In this document: positions 44,437 to 56,169 of the stretch, piece after piece
Layout: each line of letters starts with the position of its first letter
Numbering within the stretch: position 1 is the first letter of the stretch
Origin: Carnegiea gigantea
Lineage: Eukaryota > Streptophyta > Magnoliopsida > Caryophyllales > Cactaceae
DNA: 64,000 bases
NCBI GenBank assembly: GCA_029747015.1
Contig: JAKOGI010000333.1
Span: 310,001-374,000, forward strand
Reading direction: 5' to 3'
The notes under the pieces: generated by a model
Seen by the model: only the letters and a program-made list of their open reading frames with translations
The model's database searches: none
What the model was told of the DNA's origin: nothing
Made by a program: the position numbers and the translations under genes

Positions 44437-44826
44437 TCACCCCTTGTAACCTATTCTCATTGGATGTTTCCTAGAGTTCTCTTCCCCGTCTCTTTCTGTG
44501 TTTCCTTTTTTTTTGTATTGCACCTTCCGGACTTTCAATGACATATCTGGTTCTGTTATATCTTGCTTATCTCTTGCTATGTCTTATGTGATTCACTTGC
44601 AAACACCATGTTCTGACTGTTGTTTGTACCTTTTTAATGATGCCAAAAGGGGGAAGATAAGTGGATCATTGACCTAGGTTGAGTTGAACGGTTGAGTCAT
44701 TAGTCTTTATACTTATATATGTTTTTTGACTGACCTAGCACCTGTGTGGATATATATCAGCACTCAAGGCACTTACGAAAATAAAATCTTTTTCTTGTCA
44801 ATATGGTCACTTGGTTTGTCATCATC
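44437..44826 (+). other. Sire1 3' non-coding region with upstream purine tract
   Basis: No gene. AAAAGGGGGAAGA at 44645-44657 is an extra polypurine tract about 190 bp before the one next to the LTR. Sire2 has the same at 58426-58438. Multiplied PPTs before the 3' LTR are a described Sirevirus trait. Confidence 0.8.
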
Positions 44827-44839
44827 AAAAAGGGGGAAA
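44827..44839 (+). other. Sire1 polypurine tract
   Basis: AAAAAGGGGGAAA one base before the 3' LTR start, the expected plus-strand primer. Confidence 0.88.
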
Positions 44840-44840
44840 T

Positions 44841-46450
44841 TGTTGAACTAACTGTATAAAGTTTTGATGATAACAAATCCAAGTGTAGCATACTTGCTTG
44901 AGTAATGTTGTTCCAAACAAGCTCTCCAAACAGGTCCTACACAGTTGTTTGTATTGATCCTACTTACCTGTTCTGTCTACTAAATGTTGAGAACAAGTTT
45001 TAAGAACAGGTTCCAAGCTTCAGTGACACAAAGATCAGCACACAACAAATCTCGACAACAGCTGACTAAGTCTTAAAGATCAAGTTCCTACATTCAGCGA
45101 TACAAGATCACCCGAGTAATCAAGGTGACCAAGGTGTTTGGAGTTGCACATCCATCCTCGACAAGATGACTAATTCTTACAACAAGAAGTCTCGATTTGA
45201 TTTAGGTTTTATCTTTTAGATTCTTGTTAATATGCCAATCTTGAAAGTCTCAATCTAACACTTCTTGAAACGGTTTTCGAGATTTGCTTCAGAACACCAT
45301 TTCCAAACAACCCTGCAAACAGGGTGCCTAGGGTGTTCCTGAAACTGCAGCGGCCACATCCGTTTTACCTGAAAATTTCTTTTGGTTGGCTGGCTGCTCT
45401 AAGAATCCTTTTATGAAATCCTAGGCTGATTAGTTAAGTCCTAAAAAGATTATTATTTATTATATATATGTAGCAGATTGCAAAACCATTTTTGCTAGAG
45501 ATTTTTTTCAAAATCCGAAAAATCTTTATTCCTTATTTTTAGGCCATGATTGATTCAAATTTTGAAACCAAGATTTTTATCCTTTTTTGGGCTAAATTAC
45601 ACGGCTATATTAAGTGACTAATCAGTTTTTATCCCGTGAGTATCAAATCCCTATATTTTAGGAGAATCTTATCTTCTTTGTTCCTAGCGGTTGGAAATCT
45701 GAAGAAATCTTCTAAGCTGCTAAAATCAGAAGATTTTTCTATCTTTTTTGAAGGAGTTAGCCATTGGGTTTGCTTGCCTAAATAAAAAAATCTTTTCACT
45801 CCTTTCGGCAGAGATACACAAGGGAAAAATCGGTTTCTTTCACAAGCACATTGAGATTTCTGGAGCAACATTTCAAAAGAAAAAACTGTGACAAGATTGT
45901 GCAAAAATTGAGCTTTCAAAACTATTGGCATACTAGGACTTCATTGTACCTTACATCTGCTTAAGTCAGAAGCACCCCAGTAAGGTGTTTTGTATCCTTG
46001 ATCTCAGATCAAAAGTGAGTGAGTGTGTCCTTAGTCGTGTGGACTTTGGACGTGTCCAATCTAGAGAGATTTGGACGTGGTGTAACCTATCTTAGAGAAG
46101 AAGGTTACGTGGGTTACAAGTTGTAACAAGGAGTGTTACTTTTGTAACGTGTTCAGCCCGTTAGTGAAGTGGTTAAATCCTACACGAGGTAGGTCGTGGT
46201 TTTTCACACCTCAGTTGGGCTAGGGGTGTTTTCCACGAAAAAATCGTGTGTGCTTTATTTCCGCATTTATCCACTTGATTTTCGCTTCTGAACCAATTGG
46301 GAACAGCCGCTACAAACAAGGCCCAAGACTGTTCGTCATTCAGAAACAGTCTCTGCAATCAGGGTCTAAGGTTGTTTGTCAGTAAATAGGCGAAAATCAG
46401 ACACTACAATTCACCCCCCTCTTGTGGTCGTGTACTCTTAGAATTCAACA
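44841..46450 (+). repeat. Sire1 3' LTR
   Basis: 1610 bp, same ends as the 5' copy. TATATATAT is at 45461-45469. A 4-bp insertion near 46316 relative to the 5' copy, plus about 33 substitutions, separates them. Followed by the GAGAC target duplication. Frames on the minus strand at 45629-45931 and 46173-46358 are shadows. Confidence 0.95.
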
Positions 46451-48270
46451 GAGACCCTGAGAATTAAGAGTGAACCTAACCCTGAGCTTGAACCCCAACC
46501 TAAACGTAAGCCAGAATTAGAAGAAATGGCACAAGAAAGATCTTTAAGTGATATTTTCTATCCTCTAGGGACTGCTTTACTATCTTGTTTTGCTATACCT
46601 GACCTAGGACCAAATGTAACTTTTGAATTGAGACTCACTATACTCAAATGCTCCCTAAGTTCATAGGTTTAGATGATGCTCATTTATTTTTGAGGGAATT
46701 CAAAGAAGTATGTTCTATGATAAATTTCCCTAATATCACTATTGACGATGTGCAAATGAAATTGATATCTTTTGCTTTCAAAGATTCTATTGAATGTTGG
46801 ATGTACGGCTTAATTGCTAATTCTCTTACTTTTTGGAATGATTTTGTATGATTGTTCTTAAGAAAATATTTTCCCAATGCCAAGACTGTTAAGCTAAGGA
46901 ATGAAATTAATCAATTTGTGTAACTAGATAGGGAATCGTTTTAGAAATACTTTGATAGATTCCAAAATTTATTGGTCCAATGTCCCCATCATGGTTTAGA
47001 CTAAGCATGATTGTGCCAAATCATTTATGAAGGACTTGACTAACAGACTAGAAACTATGGTAGAGTCCATGTGTTAGGGTGGCTTTCTTTTTAAGAGTGC
47101 CACTGCTGCTTGGGAATTTTTAGAGGACTTAGCTAAGAAGAGCATGCAGTGGAAAACTGCTCGTGATGACAGTCTAAGTTCTAGATTTGCTAGGGATTGA
47201 TTACATTCTATCTTTGATGTGAGTCACTTGGAATCTAAGACTGCTGTTTTAGAAAACTTGTTGAAGGGGCTACCTCTCCAGATATCTTAAACTTCTACAG
47301 TGGCACGTCTTCACTATTACGCCTTAGATCATTCTTTGACTACTTATTTTACTCACCAGTTAGCGACTGGACAGGAGCAAGCAAGTATGGCCTTTCAGAG
47401 ACTAAAGAACGACTCTTTTTTTCCCTTATTATAATCCAATGTGGAGAAATCACCCTAACTTTTCTTGGAATAATGGACCAAATGTTGTGGTTCCTAACTC
47501 CCAGCCCATCTCCCATCCCTCTGATTCTTTTCAAAGACCGGCTTTTCTAGGTGTGCCTAATGCACGTAGACCTCCATGTCCTGTTGCTCAATCTCAACCT
47601 CCTCCTAGTTATACTAACATTGATAAAATTGAGAGGAGAATTAATAGCAATGTGGAGAGAATGATTAATGCAAATATGGAAAGAATGATGAGAATGATGG
47701 CTGAACTGTTTTCTTAATTAGTATCATCTTCTAGAGAGCCAGGTACTTTTACAAGTCAACCTAAGGTGAACCCTAAAGGTCACGCCTCCTCTTCTTTTAG
47801 CGCTAACGCTAATGAGCTTGTGAGGAAAATGAATTGCAGTTATAGTTCTTCTATCTGGTCAAGAGATTAATAATCAAGTGAGAAATCCTAATGAATCCTA
47901 CATGTGTCCTCACCAATTCTTCCAAAATTCCTCTTCTTCTTCTTCTTATTCTTCTTCTTCTCCAGAGACTAGTTCATCCATTAAGTCAGGGGATGCTACT
48001 GATGGTGTCCCTAATGATTCTGATACTCCTCTACCTCTTCAGTTACCATCTAAGAAAGAGGAGCCTAAAGAGAAAGATTCTTCTGATTTACTTGATCCCT
48101 TACCTTCTAGGGATTCTTTTGGTCCTTCTTCTGCTGAGAAAGTCCATAAGCATTTACCTACTTTTCCGCATAGGCTTAAAAAGAAATATGAAGCTCATGC
48201 TGGGAAGATAAGAGAAATCTTTTCTCAAGTCCAAATCAACATTCCTTTGCTCGATGCTATTCAGTAGCTG
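46451..48270 (+). pseudogene. Athila-3 gag, main part
   Basis: This continues the gag frame interrupted by Sire1. An acidic N-terminus (PNPELEPQPKRKPELEEMAQ) leads to a core PKFIGLDDAHLFLREFKEVC to ANSLTFWNDFV, where a TGA at 46849 ends the run 46648-46851. Pieces follow to 47717, where a TAA ends the RMINANMERMMRMMAEL helix, and at 47878-48267 (Ser-rich, then EKVHKHLPTFPHRLKKKYEA). The zinc knuckle is largely lost (LHYYALDHSLTTYF near 47310-47350). At least four stops or shifts. Confidence 0.82.
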
Positions 48271-49114
48271 CATCGATTCGCTAGATTGTTAAAGGATCTG
48301 TGTACCACCAAGAAAGCCACTAGTGGCCCTATAAGAGGTTTATTAGCCTCTAGTGCTAATTCTATTAGCCTCTAGTGCTAATTCTATCATTTCTCACCAG
48401 ATCCAAGTGAAGTATAAGGACCCTGGTTTCCCTACTATTTCTATAGTCATAGGGGACCAGCTTATTCATAGAGCTTTGCTTGATTTAGGTGCTAGTGTTA
48501 ATTTGACACCCTTCACTGAATATGAGAGGCTAGAGTTGGATGACCTAAATCCTACTGAAATGGTCATTCAATTAGCTGATAGATCAACAAGGTTGCCTAG
48601 GGGTATAATTGAGAATGTGCTGATTAGAGTGGGTAATTTTATTTATCCTGTAGATTTTGTTGTGACTGAAACTAATAAGGTGTCTAATATTACGAGTCAA
48701 CTCCCTATGATTCCAGGGCGTCCTTTCTTGGCCACTGCTAATGCCCTAATTAATTACAGGAATGATATGATAAGACTATCTTTTGGCAACATGACCTCAG
48801 AATTGAACATCTTTAACATACAAAGATGACCTTTTGGTTTTCATGATATGGAGTTTTCCACTCTTAACTGGGTAGAAGATTCTGTATTCAATGATACTTT
48901 TGATGATATGTTTGCCGCTGAGTATGAGTCATGTCCTATTAATGATGAGCCTGAATATGATGTGTTTGATTTTGATGAATTGTACTCTATTGTTGACTGT
49001 CTGCTTGCTTTTGTTTCAGAATCTGCTCGTGAATCTGTTTCCCCTCCTGTTCTTGATTGAAACCTCTTCCTGACTCTCTTCAGTATGCATTCCTAGGACC
49101 CGATGAATCATTAC
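48271..49114 (+). pseudogene. Athila-3 aspartic protease and RT linker
   Basis: The run 48353-48829 carries the active site LLDLGASVNLTPFTEYERLE with the DLGAS motif intact and reaches PMIPGRPFLATANALINYRN, so nearly the whole protease core is open. A 22-bp tandem duplication (48342-48385) shifts the frame just before it, and a TGA near 48827 ends it. The linker 48848-49060 (MEFSTLNWVEDSVFND...FDELYSIVDCLLAFVSESAR) follows. Sire2 cuts the chain at 49115; ATTAC (49110-49114) is the target duplication. Confidence 0.83.
48342..48385 (+). repeat. 22-bp tandem duplication in Athila-3 pol
   Basis: ATTAGCCTCTAGTGCTAATT plus CT occurs twice in direct succession (48342-48363, 48364-48385) without mismatch. 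Sister elements have one copy. As 22 is not a multiple of three, it shifts the reading frame just upstream of the protease. Confidence 0.9.
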
Positions 49115-50623
49115 TGTTAGAATGTATAAAGTTTTGATGATAACAAATCCAAGTGTTGTTGTTGTTACTCCAAACAGGCTTTCCAAGTAGGACCTCACTG
49201 CTGTTCTCAATGTATTAAAACTGCTTGACTAATGATTTATCAAGAACAGGTACTCAAGTCAGCAATGTAAGAACACCTGTGAGGAACAGGTTCTGTGAGG
49301 TGTTTTGAAGCATATCCTGACAAGTGTTTGAAATATAAGATATGTGCAGCTGTGATAAACAGGTTCCGTGCAGTGTTTGAAGCATATTCTGTGAAGTGTT
49401 TGCAGCAAAGTCGTTCTACAAGATGACTAGTGGTTACAACAAGATGTCTTGATTTGATTTGGTTTTATATTTTTAGGCTCTTGTTAATATGCCAATTAGA
49501 AAGCTTTAATTTACCACTCACTGGAAACAGTTTTGCTTTTCGGAAAATATTTCGGATCACCCTTCAGAACAACCCTGGGAACAGGGCGATCAGGGTGTTT
49601 CCCGAATAAGCTGCGAAAAACTGCTTTGCACGATTTTTATCTTTTGGATTTTGAGCAGTTTCTTCAAAGATTTGCAAGAAAGATTTTTCTATGGAGTATC
49701 TTATTCTTTACCCTAAAAACGGTTATCAAAAATCTTAAGAGATTTGCAAAATCTTTTTGAATAAAAAGAATATCCAATTTTTGGCAAGTGGATAAGGTAG
49801 TTGAGAAAAACATGGGCTAGCTGCTGAAGAACACCGCCTTATGCACGCGGTTCAGGAAGTGTTTTTCAGCTCATGTCACCTTACCCCTTATAGCTAAAGG
49901 ATTCTATTTTCTCTAGGATTTTAGTTTCCAAAAATTTCAGAAATAGTTTTTCCATCCCTTGTGGGTAAAGGATTCTATATTCTTCAGATTTTTTAGTTTC
50001 CAAAAATTTGATGAATTGTGTTCCAAGCACTATAAAAGGCGGCTTCTTACAATCTTGGAGACATCGGTTTTCAAAGAGAAAAAATCTGAGTTCATGAGCT
50101 AAAACGTTTGAAAAGAAAACCGAGCCTTGTGAGTGAATAAATTGAGCTTTCAAAGTTGGCATACTAGGACTTCATTGTACCCTATATTAGCTTAGTTGAG
50201 AAGCATTATAATAGGGTGTTTTTTTTTTTTCTTTACATTCTTCTTTCACAAGAGTGTGTAGAGTGTGTGTCCAAATCAAGGGGATTTTGGACGTGGGGTA
50301 ACTTGTCTTATGGAAGACAGGTTACATGTGTTACAAGTTGTAACAAGGTGTGCTACTATTGTAACGTGATTAGCCCGTTTAGTGAAGTGTTTAAATCCTA
50401 CACGAGGTAGGTCATGGTTTTTAACCTCAGTTGGGCTAAAGGTGCTTTCCACGTAAAAATCCTGTGTCCATTATTTTGGCATTCAATTTTATTGGATTTT
50501 CGCTTCTGCTTATCTCAGAAACAACCTGTGCGAACAGGGTCTAAGACTGTTTGTCAGCAACTTGTGAAAATCGGACACCACAATTCACCCCCCTCTTGTG
50601 GTTGTGTACTCTCTAATTCAACA
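49115..50623 (+). repeat. Sire2 5' LTR
   Basis: It runs TGTTAGAATGTATAAAG to TCTCTAATTCAACA. It shares the first 35 bases and the late block around AAATCCTACACGAGGTAGGT (50393-50412) with Sire1, and the middle is different. It contains six AACAGG hexamers on the plus strand (starting 49173, 49245, 49285, 49358, 49580, 50533) and none seen as CCTGTT. Confidence 0.95.
50031..50037 (+). promoter_or_regulatory. Sire2 LTR TATA box candidate
   Basis: TATAAAA in the context CACTATAAAAGGCGG, a textbook plant TATA context, is kept identically in the 3' LTR at 59524-59530. It would place the transcript start some 30 bp downstream, near 50065, with a U5/R part of about 550 bp. Confidence 0.7.
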
Positions 50624-50625
50624 AG

Positions 50626-50637
50626 TGGTATCAGAGA
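50626..50637 (+). other. Sire2 primer binding site (initiator tRNA-Met)
   Basis: TGGTATCAGAGA, 11 of 12 bases of the initiator tRNA-Met complement, two bases after the LTR end. Confidence 0.92.
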
Positions 50638-50681
50638 AGGTTCTCCTTTGAAAAGCTAACACCTTTGAGAGATCCTTGAAG

Positions 50682-52425
50682 ATGAGTACTCCACAAGGCA
50701 TGCTTGAAGGTCAATCCATAACTCGTCCACCATACTTTAATGGCCAACACTATAGTTGGTGGAAGAATAGGATGGAAAACTACATCCAAGCTGAGGACTA
50801 TGAGTTGTGGATGCTCATCAAGCATGGACCACTCATCCCTAAGAAAACAACTGAAGATGGAAAGTCAATCCCCAAGGAGCCTAAGGAGTTCAATGCTGAA
50901 GATTACAAGATGATGGAGAAGAATGCCAAGGCCAAGAAACTCCTATATTTTGGCCTAGGTCCTGATGAATATACTCGCATATCTGAATGTGAGTCGGCCA
51001 AAGAAATCTGGGATGCTTTGCAAGTAGCTCACGAAGGGACCAATCAAGTAAAGCAATCCCGGATTGAATTGCTTATGAGAAAGTATGAGCTGTTCGTGAT
51101 GGGTGATCGGGAAAGTGTGATGGACATGTACACTCGCTTCACTCACATAACGAATGAGTTGAAATCCTTGGGAAAATCCTTCACCACCGAAGAATTGGTA
51201 AGGAAGATCCTAAGAATTTTATCTCATTCTTAGGAAGCGAAAGTAACGGCCATCCAAGAAGCTAAGGACATGAACAAGATCACCCTAGATGAGCTGATTG
51301 GCAATTAGGAAATATTCTCAACAGAAAGATGAGACAAAGAGAGAATGAGGCCTTGCACCAAAGGCTTTAGAAGATGATTCTGATTCTGAGGAGAAGGAGA
51401 TTGCCATGATGACTCAAAAATTTAAGAGGTTCTTTAAGAAAGTCAAAGAAAACATCAAAAGGAAAGACTTCGGCAAAGCCAGGAACACCCCTCGGGAACA
51501 GTTCACTGGGTCTTTCAAGTGTGGTAAGCTGGACCAGATTGTGAGAAACTGCCCACTGCACAAGAAAGAACAAGAACCCGAACACCCCAGAAAACAGGGG
51601 AGGAAACAGGGTGTAAGCAGCTCAGCGAAAAGGTTCTCAAAAGCTATGCTCGCGGCCTGGGGAGATTCAAGTGAGGATGAGGAAGGGTCTGAAGCTGGGG
51701 AAGCTGATGTAGCACTCATGGCAAGGAGTGACACTGATTCAGATGATGGGTCAACGGATAGTCTGACTCAACTCAAGAACAAGGTACGTGGTCTAAATAA
51801 ATCAACTTTTGAGAAATTAGTGTACAATATAATGGATATATGTGCTGAATTAAACGGGGATGTTCGAGATTTAGAACTTACAAATGAAACCCTTAAATTA
51901 GAAAAGCTTGAAGTTGACAAAGAGACTCTTGCCGTGCATGAAAACATCAATGTGCTTAAAGAAACTCTACTCATGAAAGAAGAGACTTGTTCCACTAAAC
52001 TGACTGAGCTAGAAAAAGAATCTCTTGACTTAAAAGGTAAGGTCGAGTCTTTGCTGGAAGAAAACATAAACTTGCTTGAAAAAATAAAACACTTAGAATC
52101 GGACCTTGCCGCAAACAAGCTCTGGAACAGGTCCTCAAGGGCGTTGGAATGGTTAAACACTCATCATAGTCAAAATAGAAGAGGACTAGGTTTTGTGCCT
52201 AAGATGACCTACCCAGTGAATAACAAATATGTGGGATTACCTGAAAATATTGTTTGTTTTCATTGTGGTAAAACGGGGCATTATCGATATGCTTGTCCTA
52301 TAAGAAAGTATGCCATTAAAAAGAACTCAGTGCATGTAAAACAAATGTGGGTTAGGAAAGATGAGATTTACACGTCTAAAGGAATGGGACCCAAGTGGAT
52401 CTGGGTTCCCAAAACTAACCCTTGA
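50682..52425 (+). pseudogene. Sire2 gag, one stop and one deletion
   Basis: ATG 50682 (MSTPQGMLEGQSITRPPYFN) was chosen over an in-frame TTG upstream. It aligns with the Sire1 start. The core domain YSWWKNRMENYIQAEDYELW to ELVRKILRIL is open to a TAG at 51231-51233 (Trp in Sire1). A deletion of about 20 bp near 51306 shifts the frame. The run 51406-52425 then covers the rest. The first knuckle has decayed: SFKCGKLDQIVRNC has Ser for Cys and Gln for His. The second, CFHCGKTGHYRYAC, is intact. It ends at TGA 52423-52425, the same place as in Sire1. Confidence 0.9.
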
Positions 52426-55400
52426 TTTGTTTTGCAGGCTGAAGTGAGAGAGAAAACAACCCAGCAAACAACCCAGCAAATAGTGCAGGAAACAGTCTAG
52501 GGAACAGGCAGCTGTGGTATGTTGACAGTGGGTGTTCGAGGCATATGACTGGTGAAAAATCCAATTTTCTCTCACTTACAGCATCAGAAGGAGGGAGTGT
52601 AGCATTTGGAAACGGCAAATCTGGGACAATTGTCGGTATAGGTAAGATAGGTGAGTCACTCTCCCATTCAATTGACAATGTTTATTTTGTGGATGGTTTA
52701 AAACACAACTTGCTAAGTGTGTCCCAACTGTGTGACAAAGACAACCTAGTAGTGTTCTCTCCAACACGTTGCTTGGTTGTAAACATGAACACAGGAGATG
52801 TTGTGTTGAGGGGGAAGCGACACAAAAATGTTTATAAAGTGTGTATTTCTACTCTTCCCCAAAATAATTTGACTTGTTTGAGTGCCTTAAAAGATGATGT
52901 TATGCTTTGGCACAAAAGACTAGGTCATGCAAGCCACTCTCTTTTGAACAAACTTGTAACCAAAGATTTAGTAGTTGGCTTACCTTCCATCAAATTCAAT
53001 GATGACAAGGTATGTGATGCATGTGCCAAAGGCAAACAAGTCAAAAATTCATTTAAGTCTAAAAAGTGTATAAGCACTACTCGACCCCTTGAATTAATAC
53101 ATATGGATCTATGTGGTCCAATGAGGATCATGAGTCGAGGTGGCAAGAGGTATGTGCTTGTGATAGTGGATGACTACTCTCGTTTCACTTGGACTTTGTT
53201 TTTGGCTTCTAAAGATGAAACTTTTAAAAAATTTCTTGCTTTCATTAAAAAGACTGAAAAGAGGGTAGGACATTCTTTGGTATGCATAAGGTCTGACCAT
53301 GGTACAGAATTTGAAAATTCGAGCTTTATTGACTATTGTAATGAGCATGGTGTTGATCACAATTTTTCAGCTCCAAGAACACCCCAACAGAACGGGGTGG
53401 TAGAGCGCAAAAATCGTACTCTAGAGGACATGACTAGAACAATGCTTGTTGCTAGTGGTCTTCCTAGAAATTTTTGGGCTGAAGCTTTAAACACATCATG
53501 TTACATTATAAATAGATGCATGATTAGACCTGTTCTTAACAAAACTCCTTATGAGATCCTCAAAGGAAGAAAACCAAATATTTTGCATTTGAGAGTTTTT
53601 GGGTGTAAATGTTTTGTGCATAATAATGGAAAGGATGCCTTAGGGAAATTTGATCCAAGGAGTGACGAGGCAATATTCCTCGATTACTCCTCACATAGTA
53701 AGGCATACAAAGTGTTTAATAAGAGAACCTTGTGTGTTGAAGAAAGTGTGCATGTGCTTTTTGATGAAACTAACTCTCTAAGTGAGAATGATGCACAGGA
53801 GGAAGACCTCGAACTAGGTCTTGTTAAAAAAGACATGCTGCTTCAAGATGAACCAGGTAAGGATCAACCTGAGAGATCAAGGCCTGAAGCTGTTCTTCAG
53901 GAAGGTAGGCAGGGTGTGAACCAAACAGGGGGAAACAGGGTGGAACCCTGTTCGGGACAACATCAGCCGAACCCTTCTGAGATAATTTCAGGAACAGGCT
54001 CCCAAACAGGCTTGGGAACAGGACCTGAACTTGTTTCGCCAAGTATTCCAGCTAGGATGGAGAGCATATCTGTGAACCCACTTTCACCACGATCATGGAA
54101 ATACCAAAGTTCACATCCTCTTGATCAAATTTTGTCTGATATTAATGCAGGAGTTCAAACTAGATCTAGGCTTAAAAATTTCTGTGCTTTCTATGCTTTT
54201 CTCTCAAAAATTGAGCCTAAGAATATTAATGAAGCTCTTGCAGATTCAGATTGGGTCACAGCCATGCAAGAAGAACTCCATCAGTTCGAAAGAAACAAGG
54301 TATGGCACCTTGTGCCACGGCCAGAGGATAGAACAATCATTGGAACCAAGTGGGTGTTCCGTAACAAGCTAGATGAGTGCGGAACAGTCACTAGGAACAA
54401 GGCCCGGCTGGTGGTTCAAGGCTACAACCAAGAAGAGGGAATTGATTATGAAGAGACTTTTGCACCTGTTGTAAGGATGGAAGCCATTCGAATCTTGATA
54501 GCTTTTGCAGCCCACATAGAGATCAAGTTATATCAAATGGATGTTAAAAGTGCGTTTCTAAATGGGTACCTTAAAGAGGAAGTGTATGTCAAACAACCCC
54601 CGGTTTTGAAAGTGATGAATTTCCTAACCATGTTTTCAAACTTGACAAGGCACTTTATGGTTTAAAACAAGCTCCTAGAGCTTGGTATGAGCGGTTGTCA
54701 AGCTTTTTATTGGAAAATAATTTTGCAAGAGGCAAGGTAGACAATACCTTGTTTCTAAAATCTAAGGGGAAACATTTGTTGATTGTCCAAGTATATGTCG
54801 ATGACATCATATTTGGTGCAACTCATCATGAATTGTGCAATGAATTTTCAAAAATGATGAGGAGTGAGTTTGAAATGAGCATGATGGGTGAGCTTAATTT
54901 CTTTTTAGGATTGCAAATCAAGCAAACTTCAAACAGCACCATGATCCATCAACAAAAGTATATTAAGGAATTACTTAAGCGTTTTGGGATGGAGTCAGCC
55001 AAGCCCATTGATACTCCCATCTCTCCTTCAACTAGGTTGGTAATGGATGATGGTAGTCCCTCAGTTGAGGAGAAATCCTATAGGGGCATGATAGGGTCAC
55101 TCTTATACCTAACTGCTAGTAGACCTGACATTTTTTTTAGTGTTGGTCTATGTGCACGTTTTCAGTCAAACCCTAAAGAAACTTATCTAAAGGCTGTTAA
55201 AAGGATTTTTAGGTACTTAAGACATACACCTGATCTAGCCTTATGGTATCCTAAAGGTTGCAACTTTGATCTTGTTGGGTATGCTGATGCTGATTACGCA
55301 GGTTTCTTGGTTGATAGGAAAAGCACCTCAGGTATGGTTCACTTTCTTGGACCTTGTTTGGTATCTTGGGCAACGAAGAAACAACTCTCTGTTGCCTTGT

Positions 55401-55738
55401 CCATAGCAGAAGCTGAGTATGTGGCAGCTGCATCTTGTTGTGCTCAGTTATTATGGATAAGACAACAACTCAAGGACTTTTGTGTTGACATAGGATGCAT
55501 TCCTATTTATTGTGACAATACAAGTGCAATTAACATTGCCAAAAATCCATGTCAACACAAAAGAACAAAACATATTGACATTCGTCATCATTTCTTGAGA
55601 GACAATGTTGAAAAGGGAGTGATCTCAATGAATTTTTGTGCCACTGAAAATCAAATTGCTGATATATTCACAAAGGCATTGAGTAGAGAACAATTTGAAA
55701 GGAATAGACTCGAACTAGGCTTAATTAGAACAACCTGA
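52426..55738 (+). pseudogene. Sire2 pol (PR-IN-RT-RH), two frameshifts
   Basis: Compared with Sire1, one extra A near 52455 shifts the frame right after gag. A 706-codon run (52545-54665) then covers integrase (HKRLGHAS...[38 protein letters not shown]) and the first part of RT ([40 protein letters not shown]). One base is lost at about 54601 (CCCCCGG against CCCCCTGG). A second run (54695-55738) carries YVDD at 54794-54805, the RNase H motifs and the natural TGA end. The protease Asp (52524) lies before the first long run. With only two shifts it is the least damaged pol in the window. Confidence 0.93.
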
Positions 55739-56169
55739 CCAACCTGTTCTCTCTCCCTGTTTGTAAAATTTAAAAGTGACGGGTACAACATGTTAAATTT
55801 TTGTTTGCAATCAACTTGTGTGCTATGTTTAGCATATGTGAGGTTTGCAACTTGCTGACACTCGTTGAGGTCTAATGAGATTGCCCTTATTGTCCAATGT
55901 TACCGAGCAAGTAACCTCAAGAACAAGCATCAGGAACAGGTACGCCTCTTGTTTGTCAAATATGTGCAACAAATTAAAAACTGCTAATCTCTTCCCGAGG
56001 CGTGCGCAATAAATGCTATAGTTTGTTGCAAAAACGGGCAAAATTTTTTAAAGATTTCGCACGTCTCTCTCTCCCTTTAAAGCTCTTGCTCAATCTCTCA
56101 CCTCCACCGAAACTCTCTTGCTTTGAAACTCTGTTCAAGAAACCCTAATCTGTCTCCATCCTCTGAAAA
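55739..56169 (+). other. Sire2 gap between pol and third ORF
   Basis: 431 bp without coding signs, built like the Sire1 gap: CCTGTTCTCTCTCCCTGTTT just after pol, GAACAGGTACGC (55934-55945), CCCGAGGCGTGCG (55995-56007), then a CT-rich leader (56063-56110) to the ORF. The shared GAACAGGTACG and CCCGAGGC(A/G)TGCG words are the most conserved parts. Confidence 0.65.

Larger units (their letters stand above)
35284..46450 (+). mobile_element. Sire1, Ty1/copia Sirevirus, full length
   Basis: An 11,167-bp element with LTRs 35284-36890 and 44841-46450, iMet PBS, gag, pol, a third ORF and a PPT. GAGAC is on both sides (35279-35283, 46451-46455). The lineage call rests on the gag with two CCHC knuckles, pol order PR-IN-RT-RH, motifs such as QVYVDDIIFGATHHDL and MSMMGELNFFLGLQIKQ, length, an extra ORF after pol and more than one PPT. 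By eye the LTRs differ at about 33 sites (about 2 percent), mostly transitions, so it is fairly young. All three genes carry stops. Confidence 0.95.

Noticed and set aside
49881..50162. 93-codon minus frame in the Sire2 5' LTR, present again at 59374-59655
   Set aside because: It is an LTR duplicate with no protein similarity and lies over the candidate TATA box.
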